Shown: one piece after another, positions 32,735 through 45,294 of the stretch | Position numbering within the stretch: the stretch's first letter is position 1 | Layout: each line of letters starts with the position of its first letter | DNA from: Rosa chinensis | Taxonomy: Eukaryota > Streptophyta > Magnoliopsida > Rosales > Rosaceae | DNA: 64,000 nt | NCBI RefSeq assembly: GCF_002994745.2 | Contig: NC_037094.1 | Location: 4,758,001 to 4,822,000, forward strand | Direction of reading: 5' to 3' | The notes under the pieces: generated by a model | Told to the model about the DNA's origin: nothing | Seen by the model: the letters and a program-made list of their open reading frames with translations, nothing else | Databases searched by the model: none | Translations under genes and position numbers: made by a program

Positions 32735-34073
32735 AATTCCCGTACTAGGTCGCGTGCTCTTTGCTTCGTTGTGCAAAATTCGGATTGATTTAGTTATAGG
32801 TTAGCGCGCGTATGCTACTCCGCGTTTCTGTCAAGATACATATATTAGTCATGTTCCTTGTGTTTGCACTTGCATGAAGAAATGATTGTATCAACTATTA
32901 ACTATTCTACGTTTTTCTTAGGATATGTGTGAAGATCCCCCAGCAACTACTAATTACTAAATGGGTGAACTTTTATGATCTTAAAGAATGAATGGTTTTC
33001 ACTGGAAAAAAAATGATCATTATTCATTCAGCATCTACTAGTCTACCATACTACTCTTTTCTGAATGATATTCATTCATTCATCCTAACAAGGGAGTCCA
33101 TGATGTCGTGTAATAATGCTCCTTTTTCGTCCTTTCCAAAATTGAAATAACCGTATAAACAGATTGTGAGTTCATTTCTAAAGCTAAGAGTTGGATACAT
33201 CTCTTTTATTTGTTTTGTAGATTCAAAAAATACCGCTTAAAGAAGCAAACATTATTATAACCTTCCTATATCTTGAAAGCTTTTAAAAGCAAGAAGTTGA
33301 AAATTCTGTTCAATGCAAATTAAAAGACAAAAAATCGGGCAAAATATTGAAAAAGATAATTCACCTGCTAATCTTTATGATTACCTTTGAACACATGCAA
33401 CTCATTATATAAAATGTCCAAACTCGGCTGTTTTCAACAATAGGAAAAAGAGAATCCTCTTTACTAGTCCAAACTCTAAAGGGAAGAAACATAAACCATA
33501 TAGTAGGAAGCATAAACCATACTCTATTTTTTGGTCAAATGAGATTCTACTCCAATAATAATCTGTAGCAGATTGTGTGGCCTGGACATATTAAATGCCA
33601 GCCTGGTGTTTTCACTAACCCACCACTGTGTCTTTATGTTGGATATCATCAGTTTGAACACACTATTTAGTTTTAAGGTGCTATTTGCAACACAGACAAT
33701 AGTGTTACTTAACCAGACATATCATGCAGCAGCAGAAGCAGTACTCTTTTTTATCTGTGACAAACATTTAGTACATCCAGGAGTATAAATACAGTTGAGC
33801 ATTATATTCTAGCTGATGGACAATTATTTTCAAGAAAAATATTTATATATGTTGTTCTTAAAACAAAAACTTTGACAACTAAACCATACTAGCCAAAATA
33901 AACTGTAGCCCAGTTTTTCTTAGGTGAGCCTAATTCCGCCCACCTGGCCGCAAACCAAAACAACTATGAACTAGCTAGCTGAAGAACTTGAAAAGCATTT
34001 AGCTGCCTGCCTAAGTTTTCCAAACCTTAATTATCACCTTAATTTCTGAAGTGCTAGTACTGGAGTGAGCTAG
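32735..34073. other. Intergenic
   Basis: AT-rich; no gene, no repeat structure I can define. The last few hundred bases are the likely 3' flank of the SOFL gene. Confidence 0.5.
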
Positions 34074-34454
34074 CTACTTAGCTTTAGAGTTTATGATCTT
34101 CCCCTTCTTCTCGGCTGCTTTACTGAAGTCCCTTCTCATCCTTCCAGCTCCTGATGCACTTGGCTTCTTGGTCTTGGCCTTCTCTTCTTGCTTGCCGACA
34201 TGAACTGATCTGGACCTCTGATGGGTACTTGGGCCAGAAGAAGCATCAGAAACCATGGAATCATCACTGTCATCCTTGTGATCATAGCCATGTGTTTTTC
34301 CATCATGGCGATCATCATCACTGTGATCTTGATCATGTTGGTGATGATCGTTTTCGCCATCTATGCGAGACCCAAGATACGTTGTCCACCCTGATTCACT
34401 GCTTTGACATTCTTCCTCTGCATGATGGCCTCCATAAATTTTGGAAGGGTCCAT
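34074..34454 (-). CDS. SOB FIVE-LIKE (SOFL) protein
   Basis: A 126-aa single-exon frame. The ATG at 34454 (MDPSKIYGGH) is preferred to one nine codons upstream because it matches the usual start of these proteins. The two family motifs are present: ECQSSESGWTTYLGS (residues 15-29) and DDSMVSDASSGP (64-75). Between them is a His/Asp-rich stretch; the C-terminus is Lys-rich (KAKTKKP, and KAAEKKGK near the end) and could serve nuclear import. SOFL proteins are small plant-specific proteins linked to cytokinin levels and photomorphogenesis; no enzymatic activity is known. Upstream (to about 35100) is AT-rich with a short GA repeat near 34988. The call is firm at family level; I cannot say which paralogue. 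Confidence 0.88.
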   Translation of the reverse strand: MDPSKIYGGHHAEEECQSSESGWTTYLGSRIDGENDHHQHDQDHSDDDRHDGKTHGYDHKDDSDDSMVSDASSGPSTHQRSRSVHVGKQEEKAKTKKPSASGAGRMRRDFSKAAEKKGKIINSKAK

Positions 34455-36431
34455 AACTATAACCAAGATCAACAAGAACAAGCATCAGAAAGTAGTAGCA
34501 GATACATCTAACAGAACTAAAGTAGTGCTGTAATAGTAGTAGTTACTAAACCACACGAAAAACTCTCAACAGAAAAACATACCTATCTCAGTTTTGAAAG
34601 CTACACAAACAAAGCTTAACCCAGAGTCTCTTAAATAGTTGTAATTAGCTAGAAGCGAGAATACATGTATATATAAAATACACAAGTATCACTCATCACA
34701 CCAATGACCACACCGCCTGGAAATCTAAATACCCATTAATTCTCTGACTTAATTTACTGAGCAGAAGAAGACAGGTAGAAGAAGATGTCAATGAAAGTGA
34801 AATTTATACATCTTGCAGATTATGCAGAGGAGACGGAATTGAAGGAAGGCATATAAGCCGCTTGCTTCTTAAATTTGAAAGGACATGAGGTGGTTCTGCT
34901 CATTGGCTTTTATAAGAGCAGATACACTCATCTTTATTAATTTCTCTTCTGCCCATCACATTATAGCAAAGGGAAGCAATAGAGACGGAGAGAGAGAGAG
35001 AGCTAGCCTTAAATACATAGACAGAATAGGTCACTAGGCTATGATTATCTAAGCTAGCTGGCTCGGTAGAGAGTAAGAGTATATATGCTATATAAAACCC
35101 ATCATATTTCTTCAAATGGGATACAATAGGACCTTTTCTCTTCTACCTCAGTTAGCTTTCATCACACCCTTAAAGACCCATCTTGTCTTTCATTTAAAGA
35201 TGAACAGACTTTTTACCTGTGAAACAATGAAGGCAACCCACAAGGCCACAACACAACTGGACTACTCGAGTTTAGCTAGGGTCTAGAGATGAGGCTAGTT
35301 ATATCTCTATATGAGAATTGAATGTGAGGAACTCATCAAGTCAAATGTCTCTATCTCCGCCAATTTGATGATGTGTGTGTGTCTCCTCAAAGCAAGATGA
35401 TGTCTTTTGTGTTATTGGGGGAAAGACAACAACAACAAACAGCTCGATCAATTATTTTCTTCACCTTCATTGCTTATATGCAATCCAGCTTGCTAATTAC
35501 TCATATAATATACAAGATTATCTATATGTACATGTGAATTGCCGTAAATATTGAATTTTGTATCAGCAGGATCAGAAAAGCGAGGTTAAATTATTCAGAA
35601 AAAGAAGAAAGGAAAAAAAATCATGGTTAAATCTAGCCACATGCCTTATTTATTGTTCCTGCATGATGAATCATACTTGCAGATTTGGATATAGATATAG
35701 GGGTGAGTTTACTTCTCTAGGCAGCTGTAATAAGTTCTGAAATGACATATTTTCACTTTAACTACTTCTGCTGATGTATGCATTTATGTTCATAGCTAGG
35801 CCTCTATGATCAGTATTCCAATGCGTGAATGCATGAGCTGGCTGCTGGTCTCATTATGAATTTGCAAAGCCTCCAGTGTTCTGGTAAGCCAAGGTATAAA
35901 TTCCCTTCCTTAATCACGTCTTCAAAATGAAGATAAGACGAGAATATTTGTTATTATCGTTCAGCGAAAGTTCTATGTTGTTCCGGAGTGTTTTATACAG
36001 CTTTATAAGGGAAAATGGACAATTCTTTGAGATGGGTCCTTGCATGAACGGTGAGGGCAAGAACAACGAAGATCAGAGTTCGAATCCAGGTGGTTTGGGG
36101 CACACAATGCCCCCCTGATACTTCTGAACACGAATTTTGGCTGTTTCCCACTTTCATTTTCTATCCCATTGTATATTAGATTTATTAGTAGAATTAGGAG
36201 ACAAGTTTAAGGTGAGAGGACCCTCCATTATTCTAGTTGCTTCTCCTTTTTGAGGCGATCGCATCCTGATTTGCTTTCCTCTTGTCTTCCCTTCCCACGT
36301 GAGTAGTAAATTGAAGAAGGCAATATTGTCAAAGCTGGAGCCTGGAGGTTGGAGCAGATATAGAGGCATAGAGCTAGATAGCAGATCTGATTTATTGTTC
36401 TCTTTTTTATTACCTTGTATGCATTCGCTTC
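34455..36431. other. SOFL upstream region and intergenic sequence
   Basis: No gene seen. A 'gagttcgaatcc' near 36080 resembles a pol III B box, but no A box or target duplication supports a SINE. Confidence 0.5.
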
Positions 36432-36434
36432 TAA

Positions 36435-37397
36435 GAGCAAGTCCACTGGTTTGCTCTTGACTGGGCATAGTCAAGAAAAACCTGACTATATGACCTTGAG
36501 ATGGATTTTGCTCCTTCCACCGGTGGTTTTTTACTCGGGCAAAACCAACTCTTTCTTGACTACAACCAAGAAAATAGTCATCCCCATGACTATTTCCATG
36601 ACCGACCAAGCCCAGATGCCCGCTAGGCCCAGGCCATATCGTGGCTGACGTGATGAGGAGCTCAGCAATGGTCGACACGCCAAATGGAGGGAGTGGAGGA
36701 CTGGGCATCGACTCGTGGCGCCGCAAGGATTCACGTGGGCGACGTCATCACCAGACCCTCCACGGGTGGCGCCGCAAAGGCAGCTCGACTGACGTCACAG
36801 AGCGGCCGGACGATTTGCTCCGCCTAGGTTGCTTCGATCTCGGCCTGGGGGAAGCTTCTGGGCGGTTCGACGCCACAGAGCGGCAGGACAAGGTGAGGCG
36901 ACCTCGGGGGGGGGGGGGGGGGGGGGGCCGGGTCCTTGGCCGGAGGACGGAGAAAAATCCGGGTCGGGTCGGACGAAAAACAACGGGTCTGGTGCAGCTG
37001 CGAGAGAGAGAACCGGAGGGGGGGGGAAATGAAAAAATGAAAAAATTTTGTCCTTTGAAACAAAATAGATTTTTTTTTTTTTGCTATTTATAGAAAATTT
37101 TCAGATGTTAAAAATTCATAATAAATTCATACGAACTCCGAATATTGCGTTCCATGTATGCACGAGATCGTATCGACGATCTCTATAACTTTCATGAAGG
37201 AAGTTTTCCCAAATTATGTATGTGTAAAAATGTCGATTTTCGAGACCCCCCTAAAATTATATAATAATGAACAGTGTTGACCGGGCAAGAAACACAACGG
37301 GTGTAAATCCATGTCCAGTGGCAGTGAATAGTAACTTGACTGGTAGAATTCTTGACTTCTCGATTTTGCCTTTTCTTGACTACGGGTGCACTTGCTC
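36435..37397. mobile_element. PIF/Harbinger-type non-autonomous element 2
   Basis: Termini GAGCAAGTCCACT / GTGCACTTGCTC, flanked by TAA on both sides (36432-36434, 37398-37400). 963 bp, no transposase, a G run near 36906. Reads as the reverse complement of element 1 over most of its length. Confidence 0.85.
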
Positions 37398-37400
37398 TAA

Positions 37401-38339
37401 TGGCAATAAAAATGCGTTTGCAATTCACGTGGAGACGATGCGGTTAAGTGGACGATGCGGTCAATTAATATTCCTTTCATTCTAAAAGTCTAGATATATA
37501 GATTTTACCATAGTTTCAGGATATTATTCTGATAATGATTGTAATTTGGGGTTCAGATTTTATATCCGTTTATATTATATAGTTTTATTAATCAAAACTT
37601 GATGTCAGCCGCACCACTGCACCAGTCCCCTTTCAAAAAAAAAAAGTGTCTAGATATAACAGTCTAATTACTAATAAAGTCTTTTAGTATAGGGTTAGTC
37701 TAATCGCTAGTTAAGATGGTTAGACGCATCAATTATAATTTGAAAAGCTAAAATTTTATATTTAAAACACTCGTTAAGTTATAAAACACCATTATCATCT
37801 GATTCGCGAGTTGATCCACGTACTAGGGTCAAGGGGGCTGAACCAAGATCGTTCGGTTAATTCAATTAAATTTAACTTGTTGTAAATGATATTATCAACG
37901 TGTCTTTTCAAATTTCAAACATGCAAACCTTTTTGACATGGCTAGTTGAAAAAAAAAAAAAAAAAAAAACCTTTTTGACATGGGGAAAAGTAACAATCTC
38001 AATCTGGGTCTACATGACTATAGCAATTTGATGTAAACCCTAATGAATGCAAAACGTGCCAGCTTGCTGAGAGTACCAGCTGTGACTCCAACAAAAAGTT
38101 CATACCGTTTCGTTTCGTATATACTATAAATTTTACCCGCGTTTTGCCGCGGTTTTTAGAGCCAACACAACGTAATTTAAGAATTAAATTCAAAAGTATA
38201 GAAAATATAGTTGACATGATCATTATATTAACTATGAAACATTCCATGCATGTCCGAGTTGCAACTTAATGCTAAGAAACCAAGACATTTAATAAGGGCG
38301 GCAAATTACCTATCTGTAGATATCTCTACTATCAAGCTA
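37401..38339. other. Intergenic
   Basis: AT-rich sequence with A tracts near 37637 and 37950; possible retroposon tails, but no boundaries can be fixed. Confidence 0.5.
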
Positions 38340-38790
38340 GTTTGTTATTTCACCAAGCATAAGTAACACTCTCTTAAAGGGGCCCACAAGCCATGGTTGG
38401 ATCCAACCGCGACATGCATCCCGTAACCTGATGTCCAAACTACGCCACGGTAGTCGGAAGCAGTCAATACCTCGCCAGGAAGCCATCTCCCCAGCCTTGC
38501 CAAAACGCCTCCACAACATGTTTTCTAAGACTAGAATAGGGGTTTTGCATCCCACATCTAAGAAAATGTAAATAAGAGGGGTTGTCTTACCTATAAAAGG
38601 ACCCCTCCTCCCAATTAAACTCCATCCCATTACATGTTTTGTAATCCACTTGGGCCGGGAGGCCCAACACACATAGCTAAACATTCAAGTGGACGTAGTC
38701 TCCAGCTAAGGTGGGAGACGAACCACTATATTTCTTATGTCTTCTCTCTCTCTCTCTCTCTCTTTTTAATTAACATTAATCAGGATCACC
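38340..38790 (+). repeat. Possible LTR remnant
   Basis: Starts near TGTTATTTCACC and contains 'gtaatccacttgggccggg' and 'ggtgggagacgaaccac', then a CT repeat (38743-38763). The style recalls the LTR ends of plant retrotransposons with long leaders, but I see no partner LTR, primer site or clear target duplication. Confidence 0.4.
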
Positions 38791-38915
38791 GATTCTAATA
38801 TTAACACTATCATAGATCAATTCTATTAGCTCATCATAGATAAAGTCCTCAACAGTTAAAGGACTTTATCCCACATTGGCTCAGCTAATTACATACCTAT
38901 CATAGATAAATTTTA

Positions 38916-39997
38916 GGATTAATTTCAGTTTACCCCTCTGAGGTTTGGGGGTGTCATTTTTTCACCCTCTCTACTTTCAATTTTGAATTTTTACCCAAAC
39001 TTTCCAATTTCTACTATTCCTTCCAAATTGGACGTTAAGTTTGACTTTTGAGGGCTAAAATGGTCATTTCAACATAAATTTTTTAAAAAAAAAACAATTC
39101 TGTTTTTTAGTTTTTTTTTTTTTTTGTCTTCAACCTATACACCACAAGTTATAATAGGTTTATAAAAACAAAAAAATACTCTAGGTAGTTGAAAGCTGTT
39201 CGCTGGTCTACGATAAAGTGAAAAATTTAGGATATATCCCCAATAAAGTGAAGAAATATCTGTAAAAAATAATTTTACACTTTATCCGTAAATAAATATC
39301 TGTAAAAAATGATTTTACATATATATGTCTTCACTTTATTGGGGATATATAGATATTTACAAATAAAGTGTAAAATCATTTTTTACAGATATTTCTTCAC
39401 TTTATTGGGGATATATCACAAAATTCTTCAATTTATTGGAGATATATCACAAATATCGTAGACCAAAAATGATTTTACACAGATATTTCTTCACTTTATT
39501 GGGGATATACATGTATTTATTTACAGATAAAATGTAAAATTATTTTTTACAAATATTTCTTCACTTTATTGGGGATATATCCTAAAATTGTTCACTTTAT
39601 TGAAGATATATCACAAATATCATAGACCAGCGAGCAGTTTTCAACCATGAACCACCTAGAGTATTTTTTTTGTTTTTATAAACTTATTATAACTTGTGGT
39701 GTATAGGTTGAAGACAAAAAAAATAAAAAAAGAAGAAACAGAAAAAAAAATTTAAAAACAGAAAAAGAAAAAGAAACTAAAAAACAGAAGAAAAAAAATT
39801 ATTAAATTTTTTTTATGCTGAAATGACCATTTTAGCCCTCAAAAGTCAAACTTAACGTCCAATTTGGACGGAATAGTAGAAATTGGACACGACTGCTTGA
39901 AATTGGAAAGTTTATGGGGTAAAAATTCAAAATTGAAAGTAGAGGGGGTGAAATGATGACACCCCCAAACCTCAGGGAGGTAAACTGAAATTAATCC
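38916..39997. mobile_element. Palindromic Mutator-type MITE, 1082 bp
   Basis: Ends GGATTAATTTCAGTTTACC / GGTAAACTGAAATTAATCC; flanked by exact 9-bp TAAATTTTA (38907-38915, 39998-40006). The two halves are near-complete inverted copies (for example 'gtataggttgaagacaaa' near 39702 and its complement near 39125). The centre has several copies of 'tcttcactttattggggatat' in both orientations. No coding capacity. A 395-bp relative is at 52147-52541. Confidence 0.9.
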
Positions 39998-40006
39998 TAA
40001 ATTTTA

Positions 40007-41113
40007 TTAGCTAATCAGTAGACACTAAAGCTGGCTCCACTAATTTGATGGCTTTGTACAGATATTTCAAATGGCTATATTTTAGTTCCCTTCGTAGTCC
40101 TGGAATAATTATGAAAAAGCATGTGTTAGGTAAGTAATAGACTTCATGTAATGTTAGGTTTATAACCAATTCTCTTTATTCATTTAACATTAGGGAATTG
40201 TTAAATGTGTAAAACAAAGGTTATGAGCCAAAATTTACGAAGAACATAGTCAAGATGCTCATCCCCTATTTGCATATCATATTCATCTAGAGGTGCATCA
40301 TAGTCATAGTTAGTTGCAATGAAGGGACTGCTTACGAACAGTAAATGGCCTATGAGGCTATGAACAGTAAGCCGATACACTAAAATGTCTTATGAACAGT
40401 AAATATAGTATAATTACAGTGTGAGGGATCACTCCAACTTAATAAGCGATGCAACACGTGCCCTAGTTTGCATTTAAACAGGAACTCTCCAATTGCAATC
40501 ATATCATAGAGACATCGATAGCTGACTGTGTTATATATCTCAGTGCTGAGTACCTATATGCATGGTTTCGTATTCATACGAGAAAGAAAATATGGTTTGA
40601 TTTCAAATTCATGCAAGCAATCTATTGATTTTTTTTCACGAGTAATCTATTGATTGATGCTGTTTATTTGTGCTGTTATCATTTATCCCCTTGCTCAGTT
40701 TTTATGAGATTATTGTATGAAAAATTGGTGTTGACAAAATTTAATATATTATGACCGGAAAATTATACAACATGTTAACATATAACATACATACAATTAT
40801 CATTTTAAGGTTTAATTATTCTTATGAGAAACTACTACAATTACCACTTTAGTATTTAATTATTTAAATGATAATATATTTTACTCTAACGAGGACCCTA
40901 TTTATTTTAATGAAATTTCTATTTTCTAGTTATCTAGTTTATTTTAATGAGAATCTTATTTACCGTAATGATACTTTTTTTTCTTCTAGTTATTATATGA
41001 GTCTTTTTTTGAAGGGATTATATGAGTCCTTAAATTAGTAAAAATTACATGAAATAAGACATGTATGAGAAATGTTAACTTACCATAACTTTACCCATTT
41101 TGACATGTCATGG
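40007..41113. other. Intergenic, AT-rich
   Basis: No gene, repeat boundary or RNA gene recognised. Confidence 0.5.
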
Positions 41114-41118
41114 CATGC

Positions 41119-43019
41119 TGATAGGAGCATTTTAATGTGGTATTTTAATAGTTAATTCCTCATATTTTACTTAGTTAATTCCTTAACGAATCGATTTTTA
41201 ACTGAATTTCTATTTTCTTAGGTACATTGGAGTAAATGATGGTGAAATGAGCATTATGTCCACACTTACCTACAAATGGTGGAGATAAAATTGAAGTAAA
41301 TGAGTAGGAAATCCATCATCATCATCACCCAAAAATATTCCATCTTTTAGGGTGTAATCATCATGTTTTCTCCATCATTTCTCACACTAATCCACCATCA
41401 TCATCACCCAAAAACATTCCATGTTTTAGGGTGTAATCATCATGTTTTCTCCATCATTACTCACACTAACATACTCCACTTTCATTATTTTTCTTCCACT
41501 CATCATTTCACTCTTCTTTTTCTTCCCTATATAAACACCTTCTCCTCTCATTCCTACACACATTCCTTCATCCATTCCATCTCCTTGTCTCACCATTTCC
41601 TCTCCATTTTCCTTAGTCACCATTTCCTATATACATTCCTTCATCCATTCCATCTCCTTGTCTCACCATTTCCTCTCCATTTTCCTTAGTCACCATTTCC
41701 TATATACATTCCTTCATTCATTTCATCTCCTTGTCTCACCATTTCCTCTCCATTTTCCTTAGTCACACATTCCTTCATCCATTTCATCTCCTTGTCTCAC
41801 CATTTCCTCTCCATTTTCCTTAGTCACCAATTCCTTCATCCATCTCATCTTCTTTGTCTCTCCATTTCCTTTTCATTTTTCTCTCCATTCTCTAGTTTTA
41901 AGTTTCTGCATTTTCAAGCAAGGAGAGGAAGAAGAAGAAGGAGCCGTGAAGATCATATCCTCCATCATCCACCTTGAAGGCTTGCTTCCAAGATTCAAGA
42001 TCCAACCATCTAGCTCTCCATCTCCATCTCCACTCACGGTGTAATTCGTTCCTTTTCCTTGTAACCTTTTTGGTTTCCTTGTTTGATTTCGTATGAACTT
42101 GTTTCTAGTTAACAATAATGTTTAGGGCAAAGTTTAAGCCCAATTTCTATGTTTAAATAAAGTTTTCGAATTCTATAATTGTGATTCTAAGTCGCTTATG
42201 TGAGTTTGTTCGATTAAATTTGCTTTACAGAAAACTTTTATATGTTTATCTTATTTGGGTCGACACTTATAGGATTTGCATGTAATTGGTGCTAGGTTTA
42301 AGAACATGAAATCGACTTTTCGTTTTGTGTAACTTGAATCAAAAGTAGTAAAGGTTCTGGACAAGAATCGAATTTAATTGAAGAGGATTGCAATTAGGTG
42401 GACTTTTCCATAACTAAGTTGTACACTTGAGTTGATAGCCTTTCTCTATGTCTAATGCATTGAACATGTCATGATTGACTAGCTTTCTAGGGCTTGATTG
42501 CATGTTTGATAGAATTAATCTAGGTGCTTTCGCTTAGGTTAATTAGCATTGAAAAGTAAAATATGGGAAATCATTTGCTTTCGAATGTTTCACATGATCA
42601 ACTCCTCTCTCATGACTTGGAAGAACAATTATAGGGTTTGAATTGAATTTGATTACATGGAATTGATTTTGATCTTTGTTCCTTGCGTTCCACCCTTGTA
42701 TATATGTTTTTATGTTTTCTTTATTTTATTTATTTTAATTTTAATTTTAAGAATCCTAATCCCCCCTTATTTGTGTTTACTTGTATATATTTATTCTTTA
42801 TTTTATTTTTGTAAATAATACTTTATTATTTTAATTCTTTATTTGTTTATACAATTGTATATATTTATATTCTTTATTTTATTTTTGTAAATAATACTTT
42901 TCTTTATTTGTTTCACAATTACAAGTGTACCCTCAATCCCCGGATAGAACGATCCCTATTTGCTTATACTACTAACGATATTTCAGGGTTAAATTATGCG
43001 CTTCCCAAAAGCGACATCA
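41119..43019 (+). repeat. Left (5') LTR with promoter
   Basis: 1901 bp, TG...CA ends (TGATAGGAGC / GCGACATCA). TATATAAA at 41528-41535 is a likely promoter. About 4.5 tandem units of 73/61 bp ('cattccttcatccattcc' style) lie at 41561-41850. Confidence 0.95.
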
Positions 43020-43870
43020 ATTTTTGGCGCCGTTGCCGGGGATTGAAAAATCACTTGTTAAATTGTGTCATTTATTGTATATATTTGTTGTATATAAATT
43101 GTTTGAAACTTAGTTTAAATTAACTAGGATGTTATTTATATTATTGAACACGAATTTTAATTGTAGGTTGTAAATTGAGAGGAATAGGTGAAGTCTCTTT
43201 TGTTAATATTGGCCTAAACCCCTTATTGGTACCTAGCTCAGGTCCCTTAAGGTTGAGGGCGGCCTTTATTAACACTTGTTGAACTGTCTTCACACTTATG
43301 AACTTTTTCATCTTAGTAAGTATAGCCTATGTGGAATGGTGTCTAGGAAGGGGACAACGTTCATGACGGGTTTTTGAATCCAGAAGTGCTTGCAAATGGG
43401 CCTAAACCACAATGTGGGAGTAGCTCATGCCAAAATGGATTTTTCCTCTCGTGTTCGCCCTCCCCCACCTGGCCATTTCAGTAAGGTTGCCCAAACGATT
43501 TGAAAGGGAGTTTGTGTCTAGGCGACTATACTTGGGCCGCACGTCCACTTGATTTACCGCTTGGAATTTGATTCGATATCAATAATGTTTATAATAAAAG
43601 AAATACTTGTGAATACTCTATACGTGTAAATTATTTTGTTGTTTCACACTTTAAACTTGTAAAAATACTTTTCACGTTTTATACTCACTTGAGTACTTAA
43701 CTTGTGTCTTATGTACAATATACTTGTTAATTATACTTGTAGTTTGTAATTAATATTTATACTTGTTTTTATTTTGTATTTCTTTGTTAATTATAGTTAC
43801 TAACTTTATTTAATGTAGGTACCGTCTGGCTGCAAGACGTAAAATACAAGCGTTACTTGGGAGGCAACCC
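43020..43870 (+). repeat. Leader module, copy 1 of an 851-bp direct repeat
   Basis: Starts with the primer site and ends at 'ttgggaggcaaccc'. The second copy is 46537-47387. Differences seen are few (for example g43101 / a46618; near 43853). Ends of the repeat coincide with the LTR junction on the left. Confidence 0.93.
43025..43042 (+). promoter_or_regulatory. Primer binding site 1, tRNA-Asp
   Basis: TGGCGCCGTTGCCGGGGA, 18 bases complementary to the 3' end of plant aspartate tRNA, five bases after the left LTR. Confidence 0.9.
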
Positions 43871-44216
43871 ATGCAAATCAGATTTGCTTTCTTTATCCTT
43901 ATCTTTTATTTTTCGTTTTTGCTTATTTGTTTTAGTTGTTATTTTCGTAAATTTCATCCCTATATGCTTACTTATTTCATTGCATGCTTTTAATTGATTA
44001 CATTGAAGATAATGCAATATTTAAGTGTGGGGGAAGAGATTTATATTTTTGTCTTTCATTTTGAGTCCAATATATATTTATATTTGTCTTTTATTTTTTG
44101 AGTCCTTTATATATATATATAAAAAAAAAAAAAAACTGCATTCATTCAGTCTTATTAAATTCAGCTATTTACAAAAAAAAAAAAACAAAAAATAATAATA
44201 ATAATAATACTCTAAA

Positions 44217-44867
44217 CTAAGCCATGTCTGCATCTTTGTAGGAGTTGAGGCTGAGCTCAAGGGAAATGCGAGAGTCACCGCCATAGCCGCTACCTCCGTC
44301 GGAAGTAATCTTCATGTTGCCAAAGATGTCCTCACCATGCATGGGGAATAGTGGAAGGGTTTCAATCTCCTGGTGATCTCCTCCTCGTTGTTCCATGAAA
44401 GATTGTCCTCCTGTTGTGCCAAAGGAGGTAGTACTGGTATTAGTGTTGAAGGGTGAGGAGGAATATAGGTCAACACCATAGCCGACACGTGACCCAAAGT
44501 TTAGATCAATGGATCTACCATCATCAGTAGAACTAGTGGATCCAAAATTGAGATCGAGAGATCCACCAACCGGAACGTTCCGAAATTCCTTCAACTTCTG
44601 CCTCTCACGAGCCTTGAGGTTCTGGAACCAAAAGAAGACGTTTTTGTCCTCGATCTGCCCATACTGTTTCAGATGGAGGCAGATCTCTTGAATCTGCTCT
44701 GGAGTTGGGTACTTAAAACCCTTATCATAGTAAATGCCCTTGAGGATTCTTAGTTGAGGCGGTGTGGGAGCCCACCGGTTATTAGTCCCGGCTGCTTGGT
44801 TGTTTCCTCCATCCTCGATTTGTTGCTGGGTCTGTTGCTCCATTAGTTGCAGAGTTCGTGGTTCCAT
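44217..44867 (-). CDS. WUSCHEL-clade homeobox (WOX) protein carried antisense inside an LTR retrotransposon
   Basis: An intact, intronless 216-aa frame. Homeodomain at residues 31-93 (RWAPTPPQLRILKGIYYDKG at its start, WFQN at 80-83, KARERQK after it). It has the extra loop residues of the WUS group. Usual KNVFYWFQNHKAR reads KNVFFWFQNLKAR, so two normally conserved positions differ. The WUS box TLPLFPMH is perfect (170-177), and an EAR-like SLELSLN lies near the end (202-208); together these are the repression motifs of WUS-clade factors. Two further LDLNFGS-type repeats occur at 104-126. WUS is about 290 aa and WOX5 about 180, so it is intermediate. WUS-clade genes normally have introns, so absence here suggests a processed copy. 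A TATA box lies 114 bp upstream. Family function: stem-cell maintenance transcription factor; activity of this copy is inference. Confidence 0.9.
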   Translation of the reverse strand: MEPRTLQLMEQQTQQQIEDGGNNQAAGTNNRWAPTPPQLRILKGIYYDKGFKYPTPEQIQEICLHLKQYGQIEDKNVFFWFQNLKARERQKLKEFRNVPVGGSLDLNFGSTSSTDDGRSIDLNFGSRVGYGVDLYSSSPFNTNTSTTSFGTTGGQSFMEQRGGDHQEIETLPLFPMHGEDIFGNMKITSDGGSGYGGDSRISLELSLNSYKDADMA

Positions 44868-44980
44868 GTTGATGAAGAAAGGATTTGAGTTTCGAAAGAA
44901 AGGCTGAAGGGTTGAGAGAGAAAGGCTGGAACTCGGAAGAATTTTCTTTTGGAGTGAATAGTCGCTCCCTCAGAATGCAC

Positions 44981-44990
44981 CTATTTATAG
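44981..44990 (-). promoter_or_regulatory. TATA box of the WOX gene
   Basis: CTATAAATAG on minus, about 114 bp before the WOX ATG; position and sequence fit a plant core promoter. Confidence 0.65.
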
Positions 44991-45097
44991 AACGAGTGAG
45001 CGGATCTCTACCGTTGGATGGACGATCTCTAAGATTAAATCTACGCGTTGGATTAAAGTCACCCGAAAACACGGAAAAGCTGTTGGTGCGTGGAAGA

Positions 45098-45294
45098 CAC
45101 GTGGGGGAACCAAGCGAATCTCGAGGAGCTGTGACAGACAAGCTACAGCAGAAAGCAGGTTTAATTGCCGTGAATCAAGGAAAAGAAAGGACGCGTGGGG
45201 GAATCAAACGAATCTCGAGGATCCGTGACAGACAAGCTATAGCCGAAAGCATGCCATAAATCCAGGAAAAGAAAGGAATATTTACACGTGGGGG
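45098..45294. repeat. 94-bp tandem repeat with G-box cores upstream of WOX
   Basis: CACGTGGGGG (45098), CGCGTGGGGG (45192) and CACGTGGGGG (45285) open two full units and the start of a third, each unit with 'gaatctcgagga' and 'gtgacagacaagcta'. CACGTG is the plant G-box. The array lies between the divergent WOX and ORF start codons. Confidence 0.85.

Noticed and set aside
34136..34456. Met-rich and His-rich ORFs overlapping the SOFL gene
   Set aside because: Other-frame shadows of the SOFL His/Asp-rich segment.
36030..36115. Possible SINE
   Set aside because: Only a B-box-like motif; no A box, tail or target duplication.
41363..42115. Ser/His-rich and His-rich ORFs repeated identically near 49434-50186
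   Set aside because: They lie in the LTR tandem-repeat and promoter region and recur only because the LTR is repeated.
43025..43042. Partial tRNA gene
   Set aside because: Only the 18-base complement of a tRNA 3' end next to an LTR: a primer site, not a gene. The same holds for 46542-46559 and 17551-17563.
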